Below, piece after piece: positions 12,401 to 25,709 of a stretch of 64,000 bases of DNA. The position numbers and the translations under genes are program-made. The notes beneath the pieces are model-generated. The model saw nothing but the letters and a program-made list of their open reading frames with translations. It had not been told where the DNA came from and searched no databases. This DNA comes from Pycnopodia helianthoides (lineage: Eukaryota; Echinodermata; Asteroidea; Forcipulatida; Asteriidae). The stretch's first letter is position 1. Every line of letters begins with the position of its first letter. The DNA is taken from the NCBI GenBank assembly GCA_032158295.1, contig CM063245.1, forward strand, positions 26,221,726-26,285,725. The letters run 5' to 3'.

Positions 12401-15400
12401 ATCCATTGTTTCCTCATGAGAATGAATGCTCTAGGAGCAAGGGTCGTGGATTCGAATCTGGACTTAGCACACAGATTTTTCCTGCAGGACTCGAAAAAGA
12501 AATGAGTTTAAAGTGCTTATCATGCGCCGGTGTACGGTAAAACCAAAAGTTTCTTAATTAACGCCGTTTTTTAACACAAGATTTTCAAAGTTTGATCTTT
12601 TTATTTTCATTTCGATCAGCAGAATGCCTGAGATTCGAATCTCACCTTAAATACGGTGGACCTTATTTTTTTCATGATTTGGAAAATACTGAGCATAAAC
12701 AATCCTTATTGACAAAGTCTTAAAAGGGGGGGGATTTTATAAACTTTTGAAAGACAGAAATGTGTGCATATCCTTTGAGCTATCATACAGCAGCGCTGCA
12801 TTAATTCAAAACATTTTCTCAAACCAAGGAGATTTCATACCAATAGATGTGTGTTTGGTACACGTCTGACTTCTCAGTGATTGTCTTGAGACAATTCACG
12901 GAAAATAACTTGGCAGTGCTTTTCTCTATCACAACACAGCTTCAAGAAATTTGGCTGGAGTTTTAGATGTTATTAATTTGTTTCTTATTTCTGGAATCAT
13001 TTCTCTCTTGATGTTTAGTGTTTTACCTCTGTCTCCCTTGTTTTCCTTCTAAACTGTGCTTAGTCTGTTTTGATGTATTGAATGTTTCCAAGATTGCTAA
13101 CTATCAATTTAAAAAACTATTTCAATCTGAATTTTCACTGATTATGGAGTTCATACTGTATCAATTCTCAAGAGAAAAAACTAAGTTTAATAACAAATTT
13201 GAAAATCACCAATGCTTTTTTACAGGTGCTGCAATCGAAATAAGCTTGACATGAACTGACAAAATCAATCACTGTTTTGTTGCTTTCACCTTAACTTGAT
13301 CACCAAATTCGATAACATATTTTACAAGTTGGGTGTTAGTGTGTTTATTGACATCTAGAGGATTAAAAATAATGAACTTTTCCAAAAATAATTATGATCT
13401 TTACTTTCATCAAAGTAAGACATTGTTTTGTGACACATGTTCTTTTAATAGTTCAGCCAATAATGTTCTACAACAATATGTAATAAGGCAAGTTTGACAA
13501 TGTCAAATCAAATAAACTGTGGAGCTATGTTGAAGTCTACCGATATTTAAAATACAAAAGCAACCACCAAATTTTGTAGGATTTGGTTTGAGCAAACTTT
13601 CTGTTCCTGTAAGCTTCCTGTGGAGTTAACAGTCTTCCATGTTTACATGTTGTACATGTTTGCACTTGTGTTTAGTTTTGTGTGTAGGAAAGCCTTTTTA
13701 TTGCATATCTGTAATTCATGTTTTGTAGAATGTACTCCTTTTATTTATTTTCTAAAGTATGGTACATCTCTTTGTGGTGTTTCATTGGTTTAAAAAAAGT
13801 GCAGCCATTCCGATTCTGAAGGTTACAATAAAGACATACAGGTAACATTTGGTAATTTCATCACAATGTCTCCTGACAGCTGTGTAAGAGTGACTTTCTA
13901 TTTTTAGAAACACTTTTTATTCACAGAAGTTTCTGGGAATTGATTGATTTGTAATTTTGAGGGAAAAAAGGTATCTTTAGGGAAGTGTGGCCAGGTGTTT
14001 TTCTCTGTGAAATTGCAAAAAATTCACAACAGTGACCTTTGAATTACTTATTGACAGTTTGAAACGAGCATCTTAAGAACGATGTACCATAACTTTTTGA
14101 TCCTGTTTGTTAGATTCTTGTTACTCCTGGAAGTTTTTAAATTAAGTTGTTTGTTGATTTATATTTTCCAAGACAGTCTCTTTTTCTTCTTTGATTTGTA
14201 TTTTTTTTAATTATATATCTTCATCTGGTAATCTGCTCTTCATCTGAAATTACTTGTTCAGATTTAACATCCACAAATATGTTTTCTTTCGCTGATGCTT
14301 AATTCTTAGTAAAAACCATTTTGTGTGAGTTTGTCTCGTTAAGTTTTTTTTTTCTTTTTTCCTTTGCCGGTTTTCCGTCTGTTGCTTGGATGTTATGTTC
14401 ATTTTGTCACAATGTTTACCCACTATAGTTTTTAATCAGTTGTTTTTCTTATGTCTCAGATTGTCTGTGTGCATTCTTTGTTTTGAGATTGTTGATGTTT
14501 TCTGTCCTGTTCTTTCGTTTGTCACATTTGTTCTCTTCTTGATGAGAAAGTCTTCGTGTTTTCTAACCATTCAGATGTTTCTTTGGCCTTTGTAAAAATG
14601 TCTGTGTGTGGTTTTTTTTTTTCTTGATGAAACTGTGTTTTTCTTCTTTGTGAGATAGGTAATGTTTTTTGGTGTTTTTCTGGATTTTTCTTGTTTGTCT
14701 GTGCGTTTTTCTTCTAAATGAGTAGTTAATGTTTGTTTGTTTTGTTCTGGATTGTTCTTGTTTGTCTGTGCGTTTTCTTCTACATGAGTAGGTAATGTTT
14801 TTTCTAGATTTTTTGTTTGCTGTGCGTTTTTCTTCTACATGAGTAGGTAATGTTTTTTTTGTTCTGGATTGTTCTTGTTTGTCTGTGCGTTTTTCTTCTA
14901 TACTGAGTAGTTAATGTTTGTTTTGTTTTGTTCTGGATTGTTCTTGTTTGTCTGTGCGTTTTTCTTCTACATGAGTAGGTAATGTTTTGTTTTGTTCTGG
15001 ATTGTTCTTGTTTGTCTGTGCGTTTTTCTTCTACATGAGTAGGTAATGTTTTTTTCTGATTTTTCTTGTTTGTCTGTGCGTTTTTCTTCTACATGAGTAG
15101 GTAATGTTTTGTTTTGTTCTGGATTGTTCTTGTTTGTCTGCTGTGCGTTTTTCTTCTACATGAGTAGGTAATGTTTTGTTTGTTCTGGATTGTTCTTGTT
15201 TGTCTGTGCGTTTTTCTTCTATACTGAGTAGGTAATGTTTGTTTTGTTTTGTTCTGGATTGTTCTTGTTTGTCTGTGCGTTTTTCTTCTTCATTCTGTGC
15301 GTTGTGTTTTTTGTTGAGATTGTAAAGTAAAGTTTGACTTTCCGTTTCTCTCTATCAAGTCGCTATCTGCTTCTCTCTCTCTCTCCTCAATCCACTCAGG

Positions 15401-18400
15401 TTATCACATTAGAAAGCTGGGTTGAAATACAGTATTATCTCCAGGATGTGCACTCCCCTTGGGTCTGGATCTATTTTATGTTGTTGATTGTTGTAAGTAG
15501 ACTGACACTTTTCCACCGTGTGGAATGCTACCCCATCCTGTGCTCTCTCCTGCTCCTTGACAACTCATGCATGCCTTGAACCAGATTCTAAGACCTGAAG
15601 TCAGGCCATAGTTTGCATGAGTTTCATTCCGAGGGACATCATCAACAGCATCTTTTTTTCGTCGGCTCGGCCGGAAGCTGTAACCCGTCACTCAGTCAGA
15701 CCCGCATTCGTGCTGCATGTTGTGTTAGCTCATTTACCTTTTAACCATTACATCATTGTTTTGTATTTTGTTCACATTCCTCCTTCTGATACCACCCTCC
15801 CTCTGGATTAATATCGGCCTTCGGGTACCACCCTCCCTCTGGATTTATATCGGCCAGGTCATCACCTTAGAGGGATGGACGGATATCATGTATCATATCC
15901 AAGATGTGCATAGTTTTTGGAATTGGGCGTATTTTGTCGTACTCATTGTAGTAAGTATAAAACAGACTCTCATTTCAGGCTTTCTTCTAGTCTTCTTCTG
16001 GTCCATCTATTGTAGGAGATGATTGTTTCATCTTCTTGAAACTTCTTGACTGTTTTCTTGTCCCCCGCTGGCTGATCACAACTCTTCCCAAAAAGCACAT
16101 TTCTTACTCCCTAATGGTCCTTGTTTTGTCACACATTGATTTGTCCAGCTTTAAATGTGTCACTTTCAGGATAAATAGTGTTTTTCTGCTGCTCCGGGGA
16201 AACAAAAATTAAAACAATAAAAATCAGAAGTTTTCTGAGGAAAAGGGGAATAATTTGTGGAGATTTGAAACAAAAATAATGTCGTACAAAAATTTGAATT
16301 TATGTTTTCTAAAACTCATCAGAAATACAGGAGCAGTTGAAAAAATTATTTTACATGTTAAACAGTCATTGTCAGTCTTGTCTAAAGGCATTTAAAAAAA
16401 ATTTAGTGAGACAAAAATATCACAATTTCAAATAGCCAACTGGACTGCATTTGACAGTAATTATGAATTGGACCATGGCTGGACTTTATCCATTCTGAAG
16501 ATTGGCTAATCAACTGCGGTAATCTGGTTTACTAGTTAACTATTTATAACCAGCTGATCAACTGCGGTAATCTGGTTTACCAGTTAACTATTTATAACCA
16601 GCTGATCAACTGCGGTAATCTGGTTTACTAGTTTTGATACCCAGCTGGCTTTGTTGGTACCCTGCCCTGGTGTCATCCTAAAGCATGGTAGGGACCAATG
16701 GATGCACTGCTCTGGGACTTTAATGTTAATAAAAGTCAAGTTCATATAGTCATTCATAAACAGTTTACTTAAGCCACATCTAAACCAAGTGACTTCGGCT
16801 ACGGCTATGGCCGCTGGTTGCTGCGGCTATGGCCGCTGGTTGCTGTGGCATTTTGAATGTGGCCTTTTCAGCGACTGGCCATAACCCCTGCCGAAGCCAT
16901 TAATTCGGACAAAGCCATACTCTTGATATCATAAAGTGTCTGCTGCCCTCTTTTACACAATCATCCATTTCTTCATAACAGATTTGACCCCCAAACAGAT
17001 TGTCATTACATTAAAATATCTGCTAAACCAAAAGAGGTACTGGTACATCACGTCCCTGTGTCAACAATTTTAAATTCATTTGGAAAAGTTATAAATCTGT
17101 GGTGAAATCATCCTCGGTATTTTATTTACATTCTGTAGTTGATTTTCTGGCGTTAAGCAACTTTGATAAAACCCTGCGTTTACAATTTCTTGTGAGATTG
17201 ATCGCTGAAAGTCGCTGTGTTGTAATTTGATTTAATCATGTTGATTTGGTTTATGAAGTTTTCACACAGTGCTGTAGTGGTAAGCATCACAGTTGTTGTA
17301 AAATGGAACGCATGTTATTGGTTGGGGGAAGGTGCTGCTGTTTTTTCAGCTCTATAGTTTGTCTTGAAAATCTATCTCTAAACTAACCAAAGGAAAACTC
17401 CATCATGATTTCACAATAGCTCTGTGGTTATTGGGGATGATAATGCTTCACCGCTATTAGACAAAACTGTTCGTTTTTAAAGCTATATTACTGTGTGAAG
17501 AGCTTTTGTAATCCAAAAACATTCTAACAATTTAACTCTATGTTTCACTTTCCCCCTTCAACTGCACCCTCCTTATTTTCACTTTTTTAATAATTCCGAA
17601 ATTATTTTCTGATGTTCATGTTACGATAAACTCTACTTCATCCTCTGTTAGACATCATTGATGTTTTACACTGTTGATATCTTGGGGAACAGAGATCCCA
17701 AATAAAGCGCACTGCAAAAAATATTGAAATCCAAACTTTAAGAAATTATTAATCTATAAGTTTGACATCTATTTTCGAAATTGAATGAGATGGTTTTGTG
17801 TCCTTGAGAAACTGATACCATAAGCAGTTGACATGAATGTGAAACTGATTATCTCTGGTTCCCAGTTCACCAATAGTGTATGTACAGGGGATTTTGATTG
17901 CTACACTGCATGCCGTTTGACTGATGTCCGCTCCTTTTTTTTCATTACATTCCTCATTCGTTTTTTAATCACTTTCCAATCTTTTACTTATAATTCCCAC
18001 TAACTGTTAACACTTTTCATAAAGGGTAATTTTAAAGTTTGACTAAATGTTGCTTTTGGGATAACACTGTTTAATTGTCAATAGAATATCGAAGAATCAT
18101 GTATCAAAGTTAACAGTTTGCCTGTTTCATTACTTCTAACAAAAACAAGATAAATGAACAACTTTATAAGTACATATTTTTCAAGTAAGTTTCAAAATAT
18201 TATAGTAGTTTTTGTACAATATTTTTTGGTTAATTTCTTGACTGAAATTTCTGTAAAAAAGAACTGAGGAAAATTTAAGTAACTAAAGAGATTCATTTTA
18301 TTTTCAGATCGGTGCCTTCTTCCTGATAAATTTGTGTCTAGTAGTCATAGCAACTCAATTTTCTGAAACAAAACAAAGAGAGAGTAAGTTAATGGCGGAG

Positions 18401-21400
18401 CAGAGGAAACGATTTCGTTCTACGAGCACGCTAGCCAGTAACGGTGAGCCAGGGAGCTGCTATGATGAGATCCTGAAATACATCGGACATCTCGTGCGGC
18501 AGGCCAAGCGGAAAGTCCGTCGCTGGCAGAAAGGTATCCAAGGAAAGAGACAACAAAAAGTGATGCCTGCCATTTCGTTACGTCGCAAAAAACGTAGGAC
18601 GAAGTCTGTGCATGTGCACTGCCACCACCACCACCACCACCACCATTATCACTTTGGGAACAACAGCCCGCAAGCGCCGAGGGCTAGTCCCGAAAACAGT
18701 GATATTGGCTCCTCGCCAACCCGGCAAAATAGACTCATGGTGCCGTCCACAAATGGTAGCTTAGGACCAAGCAATGACTCGCTGCACTCCATAACCTTTT
18801 GCACTGAGAACCTCTCCCGCTTAGAACCCATACCCAGTCGGTCACGGTGCAAGTCGTCCCCACATCACCATGTAGTGACCACTCTGTCCATTCACCGGGC
18901 CTCCTCAATCAATTATCCCACCACAAACTCTAAGGATACCAGACAGAATATGGCCCTGGCTAAACTGACCGCTGAGACAGCTCTGAATACAATGACTGAT
19001 GTGCCTCCCAATAAGCTACAGGAGCAATGGAAGGAACTTTGCCTGGGTGACTCCCTCAATAAATACAGAATACTACCCCCACTCCGGACCGGCAATAAAA
19101 CCAGCGGTAAGTCCATACCAAAAACATGGCAAGAGTCAGATCAAAATTTACATGTAATTTCATCAAAAAAAATTCTCCTCTGTCAAAAAGGCTACAGGGA
19201 GTTAGCTACTGAGGATTTTTGTCAAAGACCTCATTTTAACACTGACCAATTTAACAATTCCATGCAGTTGTAAGGCAATACTCGGCAGGCTTTTGGCTAA
19301 TTAGCAAAATCTGGGGACAAAATTTCTTCATGATTCATACATGACTTGCACAATGACCTTCAGGAGACAAAAACCTCACAGGCTCCTAGACTTGTTCACT
19401 TGACTTACCCCTCCTTAGCTCTGATGCTTATGACACGAAAACAAGCTTATAATTTGAATGAAAATTGCATGACATTTTGTTGTTCAATTGGTAATGTTTT
19501 TTTATAATTTCCGCAACTGCTTCTGTGCACTTAGGAAGAATGTCAAATGTCAGTGCACTTCAGTGCTGCATGATGAATTATGTCTAAATTTGCAGAATTG
19601 TGTTTGATTGTGAATGTGTCTTCCTTATTTTGAGTCAACCTTCATTGTGTTCTTGTCTTCTTCAGGTGATGGCCTTATGCCTGAAGGTGGTCACCCACCT
19701 CTAGGGCAACGCCTCTCAGCCCCACCACTCACCCAACCACCTTCCCCTTACCCCATCGCTCGTGCCCATCTTGCTCCTCCTTCTCCTTGTCTGTCTGTCC
19801 ACTCGGCTGGCTGCCCCGTCCATCAGCCGTGTCCAGTTCACAGCCCCTGTCCCTCTCGTTCCTCATGCCCTTCCCATTCCCCCTGCCCGTCCCGCTCCTC
19901 CTGCCCATCCCACAGTTCACGCACCTGCCCCCACGGCTGTCCAGAAGGTCATCCAGACTACGATTGGACGGACTCGGACTCTGAGAACGACAACAACTCG
20001 GACTTGGAGGATTCGGACTATGAGGAAGAGGAGAAGGGGAATCTGAAGATAGCCAAGACAGGGGTCAGGTCGTGTCTCCGGAAGATCCAACAGAAGATAG
20101 AGGAGATTGTTGAAAGTAAATACTTCATGCAAGGAATTCTTGTGTGTATCCTCATCAACACACTCAGCATGGGAATTGAATATCATGATCAGGTAAGAAA
20201 AGTCATTATATATTCCTGAAGGTTATTTGTTTGTATCTTCTTGCATAAAATCCCACAAAAACATCTGCAAATCTAATGCATATAAATGACCACTTCCCCC
20301 ATCAAAAAAGAAATTTTATTTTTGTCTGTAACTGTTCTCCTTTGTAAACTAATTTGAGGAGAACACTTACACACACAAATTACCATTCCCGACTTGTTTT
20401 AATTAGATAAGTTTATTCTCTCCGGAAAAACTCATATTCAAATTTTAGTGCAATAATTGTGCGTTCAGTTGAAGGTGTATTCACATCACATTAATTAGCA
20501 ATCAACATGCAAACTCTCTCCGTATACAAACAAAGAACATTCATGTGCCTGAAAGACAAAAACCAAACATGTACATAATTTGTGTCGTCGTTTGAGACAA
20601 CTCCTACTAGCGTAGACCTAAATCTGATGAAATTGCTGTGCTAGGTTGGGACGCATAGATTTATGCCAACCCAATCTTGTACATGCACATACATCGTCAC
20701 CCATGCGTCGTAACATTCATTAAAGGCCCTGTACACTATTGGTAAGATCGAAAAACACAAATGTTCACAGATTCACACATAACTTACATGATTTAAAGTA
20801 AGTAATGGTAGAAAGGGTCCCTTAAAATATTTCCGCCTAAAATGCTATCGTTTCTGAGAAATGAATAAAAAAATAGTTTGTATCACGTGCGATAATAAAC
20901 TCAATGTTTGAAAAACAGAAAACACATAAGGTCTCTTTTCACTATTTTCTCGTGACCTCGATGACCAATTGAGCTCAATTTTTCACAAGTTTGTTATTTC
21001 ATGTATATGGTTAATCACACAAAACATGAACTTTGTTTGCAACTGTTTTGTCAGCTCAACCAATCCTGTATAATACCTTTAACCTGCATGCGCTATGCAC
21101 AGGTGGAATACGTAATTCTATTATTCCAAACTAGACAGACTCGATAAACGATCTGGCTAATGGTCGGAGTGTCTCTGTCTTGGAATTGTTGATTTGTAGA
21201 GTGCTGCTGATGAAAACTGAGTCAAATACTTACGCGACTTAAAGGAACATTTACAGAGTTGGTTTTTGCTAACAAAACAGTTGCTGGCAGTGTAAGCACT
21301 TTATGTAATCCACCATATACATAAACTGACAAACCTGTAGAAGGTTGAGATTGATCGGCCATCTGGGTCACGAGAAAATAGTGAAAAACCGATTACACAT

Positions 21401-24400
21401 TTGCATGAAATCATGTAGATTCAACAAATGAATAAAACACTCACTGAGCAATAAACTCCAATCGAAAAATTAGTTTATTCATTTCTCATCAAATATGGCA
21501 TTTCGGACAGAAATATTTCAAGGGATGTTTTCTACTATCATCATCATTAGACAGTGTAAGTTTTATATGGATTACATAGAGTGCTTACACTGCCAGCAAC
21601 TGTTTTGTTAGCAAAAACCAATTCTGTAATGTCCCTTTAAATGTGTCAACATCTGAAAATGTTCACAAAAAAATCTCCATGATGCAATACTTTTTATTTC
21701 ATTTGGATATGAATCGGGTTTATCTCGTCTATAACGCATCTGTTCTCAGTCTCCTAGAGAGAAAAAAAAAAACCATACTGAAATCCACTCTCGTCTCCGT
21801 GAATCTCCAATGTCACACAGCAACGGCATTCATATGCACAGGGAGAAAGCCACTTCCTACAAAACAAGACTTATGTCAACATCCCTGTCGCCATGGCGAC
21901 CCTGGGCCTCCGCCATCCACTGAGCAATTAAACAAGTTGTGAAAAAAAAATATCTCAAGCATTGATATCCAGTGCAGGGTTCTCCCAGCACCGACCACCC
22001 CCCCCCACCTCCACCCCAGAGCGACGGTTACTTCCACTCGACCTGTTGTTCATGTTTACCAAAGCATAAGATTGGGGACTCCATATTTGTTTTGTAAGAC
22101 TCATGTCTTGCAGTAATAATCTTGATTTTTGCTGCTCCCTGAGTGCACAGTATTAATATCTAATAATAGCATTCCAGCATTATTATCATGGGACGGTCGG
22201 TAATCTTAAACTTAACATTTGTATCCGTTGATCATTCCATGTCCCGGGCCGTTGTTTTTTTGTTTTTGTTTGTAACTCTCCCACTGAGGGACTTAAACCC
22301 AGGCTTTCTTTGTTTGTTTATAACTCCCCCATTCGTGGATTTCATGTACTTGTATTATTTGTTTTCTCCTGAAGAATTTAAGAATCGGTAAGAAAGCCAT
22401 GGTTTCTGTTCAACTTTATCAACCAAAGTATTTGCATCGATAACGAGTTAGAACCACAGGGATAATACAGAACATCAAACTTGGAATGGCGTTCAGTTTA
22501 GTATTGAAAATGAGTTCATATTGACATTGTTGAAAGTGTTCCTAGTTTGAGTATAAACCTTTCTATTGCAACGTCACAGCCCAAGTTTTGGGCAACCAAG
22601 GTTGGAAAACTATGGGAAGCCATAAATGCAAAGCAAAAACAGATAGCCACAGTTTGTAACAATGGTACACAAATATTCAAAAATACTGTTGAATTTGTTG
22701 GAAACAAAGCAACCAGTCATGGGATGTTTGCAGCAATTTGAATTTTGGACACAATATCTTTTAACTCGACTGAATGTTTCAGTGCTAACATTCAGTAGTC
22801 TATGCCAACCATATCAACAATAGAAAAGTCTTTACTTTGATGTAGCGGTGAAGTTGAATATGATTGGCTGATTGATCAGTAAAATAAATTATTGATTGAA
22901 TTATTTAATGATTTATTGAGTGTTTAAATGAACGAGTGAGCAATTTATTGACTGATTTAAGTAATTCAGAGATTTTTTGCAGAGTGATTTATTGATTGAG
23001 TGATTGATTGATAACTAATTAATTAATTGGATGACTATGAGACTATGCATATGTTTACTTATTAGTAAAAAAAACAAAGACACAAAACATTTTCACATCT
23101 AGTTAATTATTGAAAAGTAGAGAATTGGATCGAATGTGCTCTTCCAAAAACCCATCGACGTCCGATCATCAAATAAACCAAGCTGGAGTTTTTCTAACAT
23201 TAGTGAGAGATGTTTACCATCTCGATGAATCAAGTCTCACCATCAGAAACATGATTAGTGTTGAATCTCGGGGGTATGTCTTCAGTAATTGAGTTGCAAG
23301 AATTATCATGGACCATCTCTCCCTTTGGAAACACTGCAGATTTTTCAGAAAAGACTTTCGGATAATCATTGACGTGTTATGCATTGAAGCACTGCCAAAA
23401 AGTAGGCACTGTTTCGTACTCCGTGACGAGAGAGTGAAATTGTTCTTTTCGTAAACTTTCATTTCCTCCCTGAGTCAACTCATTTGTATCTCCCCTCAAA
23501 GACAGTTCCGAACTCTAAAAGATCACATGGTATAAAATTAAGCACTAGTAAGTCAAAGTTAACTGTCTGACATCTGAAATGCTGTCATCCTTTAAAGGTA
23601 AAGTATACCTTTGGTTTTGGGGACCGTTTAATTGTTTTAATCCTATATAAGTGTAGATTTATACAATAAAACTAACCTGTGAAAATATCGTTTCAAAAGG
23701 TGGTCGCGTTTTTGAAATATCGCCAAAATCCGCAGCGAATATGTGCACGCATAAAGAATAATCACTAATAGGAATACACAATCTGAGAAACGTTTCTGAC
23801 AGAAACGTTCTCATATTCAAATTTGGGGGGATAAAAACTGACATATTTTGTCCATATCCACATTATTTTGAATTGAAATATTTATCAAAATGCTTTATAC
23901 TTTCGAAAGTTGCTGTACTTCTAACCGAGTCAGTTTTGATTGCCATTAGTTTTTAGAGTGATTACCAATCGTATACCTTCCCTTTAAGGAGACTTTGTTT
24001 TAATTCTCGTTAATTTGTCGCCCTACAACGATGACAACATTGTAAATATTCTCAAAATGTGTAAAACCCCAGTGTGCCTTTATGATGATGTTTTGAATAG
24101 TAACTTGACAATGCTGCAATCACGTTGGGGTGATTTTGTGACGCAGTTACACAAGGTATTTAGGTGCAGATGATCGTCACACGCGATGTGATTAAAGCAA
24201 AACATGCTGTGGTAAAACAGCTAAAAGGATTGACTTATTTTTTAAGTGCATCTTGTACTCAGATAGGAAACACAACTTCAGAGGAGTACTAGGATTTTAG
24301 TAAGTTGATTTCACATTAATCGTCAAAAGGAATAGATTGTTTGTTTATGTCATGTTGCTGCACTCTCTCCAGCAGTTCTTAGTTTAGATATGAAAATAAA

Positions 24401-25662
24401 TTCACAATAATTTTAGATATATAATTACAGAATTTTAACTTTTAAAGGGTGAAATATTTTGATTAGCAATCACGCTTTTAAATAACCTAAATAATATAAC
24501 ACTGACAGTGCAAAACTATTAACTTTTTTATATTTTTTATTTGGGTTACTTTTACTCAACTAAAATATTTCATGAAAAACGCATTATCCTTTTATTTTTA
24601 GACCAAATTAAGGACATTAAAATGAATTTCTAAGAATCGTTTACTGGTTACTGTGGTATGTGTGCATAGGCCATGATGTCAAACAATCAGTAATCTATTT
24701 ATAGACAACAAAATGGATGGCTTTGTGAATTGGCGAAAAGCATTTTGAGTTTTAAAAAAATGTACATTTTGCTATTGAAAGTTTCTCATAAATTCTACAC
24801 AAAGTGTCAAATGTACACAACTTTCTTTGGATATTCAATGAAATTAAGCCTGCGTCTAGCACCAAAAAATCTCTTAGAGAATTGTGGTTTAGTTGTTGTT
24901 GGCTGCATCAATAAACATGCCGGAAGGCATCCCTGGGGGTTCTGCGAAGGGCTTGACTTGATTTACCAAGAATGCTATCATTACTCTTACCCATTATATC
25001 GCCATGTACATAATGAATATTTATTAGTGCAATGGTGAGAGTATTTCTTTAAGTTGAAATAATTAAGCGTATGAAAATATCGTCGCTATTTTCACAGCTA
25101 CAAAACATTCGTTATTTGTTTAATATAGTAGATATTTTATTGGAAGATGAAACTATAAGAATAAACAAACTGTACAAGGTTGTATTCTGGCATCCACAAT
25201 GAGGGCGCTTTGTACTGCTGTGTATAACATTGTGGTGTTATTATTATTATTATTATTATTTATTCGGCATAATTCACAATACAATAAAACAAACAGTGAA
25301 GACAATGAATAAAATGACAAAGGAACATACAATAGAGCCAGCAGTACATGCCAGGAAGAGAAAAAGTTAACCTAATAACTGTGGCCCGAGGGCCTTCGTT
25401 TCCAATGCTACTGGCTATTACATAACATAATGTTACTAAAAATAAATATTTTATGTACAATAGAAAAATTTAAATAATTTAGTAAAAATTGCACAGGGAA
25501 TAAAAGGGATAAAAAACAGAAGCATCAGGCAAGGTAAAACTTCACAATGGACACCAAAAATTACCGTAATGCTAATAAGAAAAGGAAAACAGGTGAAATT
25601 GCTGATCAAGTACCAGGTCTGGAGTACGAGTATGTGTACAATGATAAAAAGCATGACAAAAA

Positions 25663-25709
<47 letters not shown>

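Larger units (their letters stand above)
7767..15399 (+). other. Intron between exons 2 and 3a
   Basis: 7.6 kb. It holds a family-B MITE (7979-8332), a foldback of family H (8852-8966), a tandemly doubled SINE (9476-9850), foldbacks (10755-12097), a quiet AT-rich stretch (12100-14600) and a pyrimidine-rich minisatellite (14641-15300). No exon seen. Confidence 0.75.
15951..18307 (+). other. Intron between exons 3b and 4
   Basis: 2.4 kb. It contains a 48-bp tandem repeat (16509-16637), a family-H foldback (16786-16912) and otherwise AT-rich unique-looking sequence. No further copy of the filter exon seen. Confidence 0.75.

Noticed and set aside
15400..15950. Assembly duplication (haplotig) as the cause of the two filter exons
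   Set aside because: The two exons differ at many bases and 11 of 31 residues, and their flanks are unrelated, so they are old paralogous exons and not a collapsed or repeated haplotype.
16509..16637. A CRISPR-like array
   Set aside because: The 48-bp units follow each other with no spacers, and the DNA is an animal intron.
18620..18646. A His-tag or vector contamination
   Set aside because: The His codons lie in the middle of an exon in frame with T-type linker sequence, and vertebrate Cav3 has a His run at the same place.
19107..19273. Extension of exon 4 to the stop at 19273 as the true end of the protein
   Set aside because: GTAAGT at 19107 is a perfect donor, and phases join exon 4 to exon 5 with conserved T-type sequence after it. 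Retention remains possible but is not the main form.
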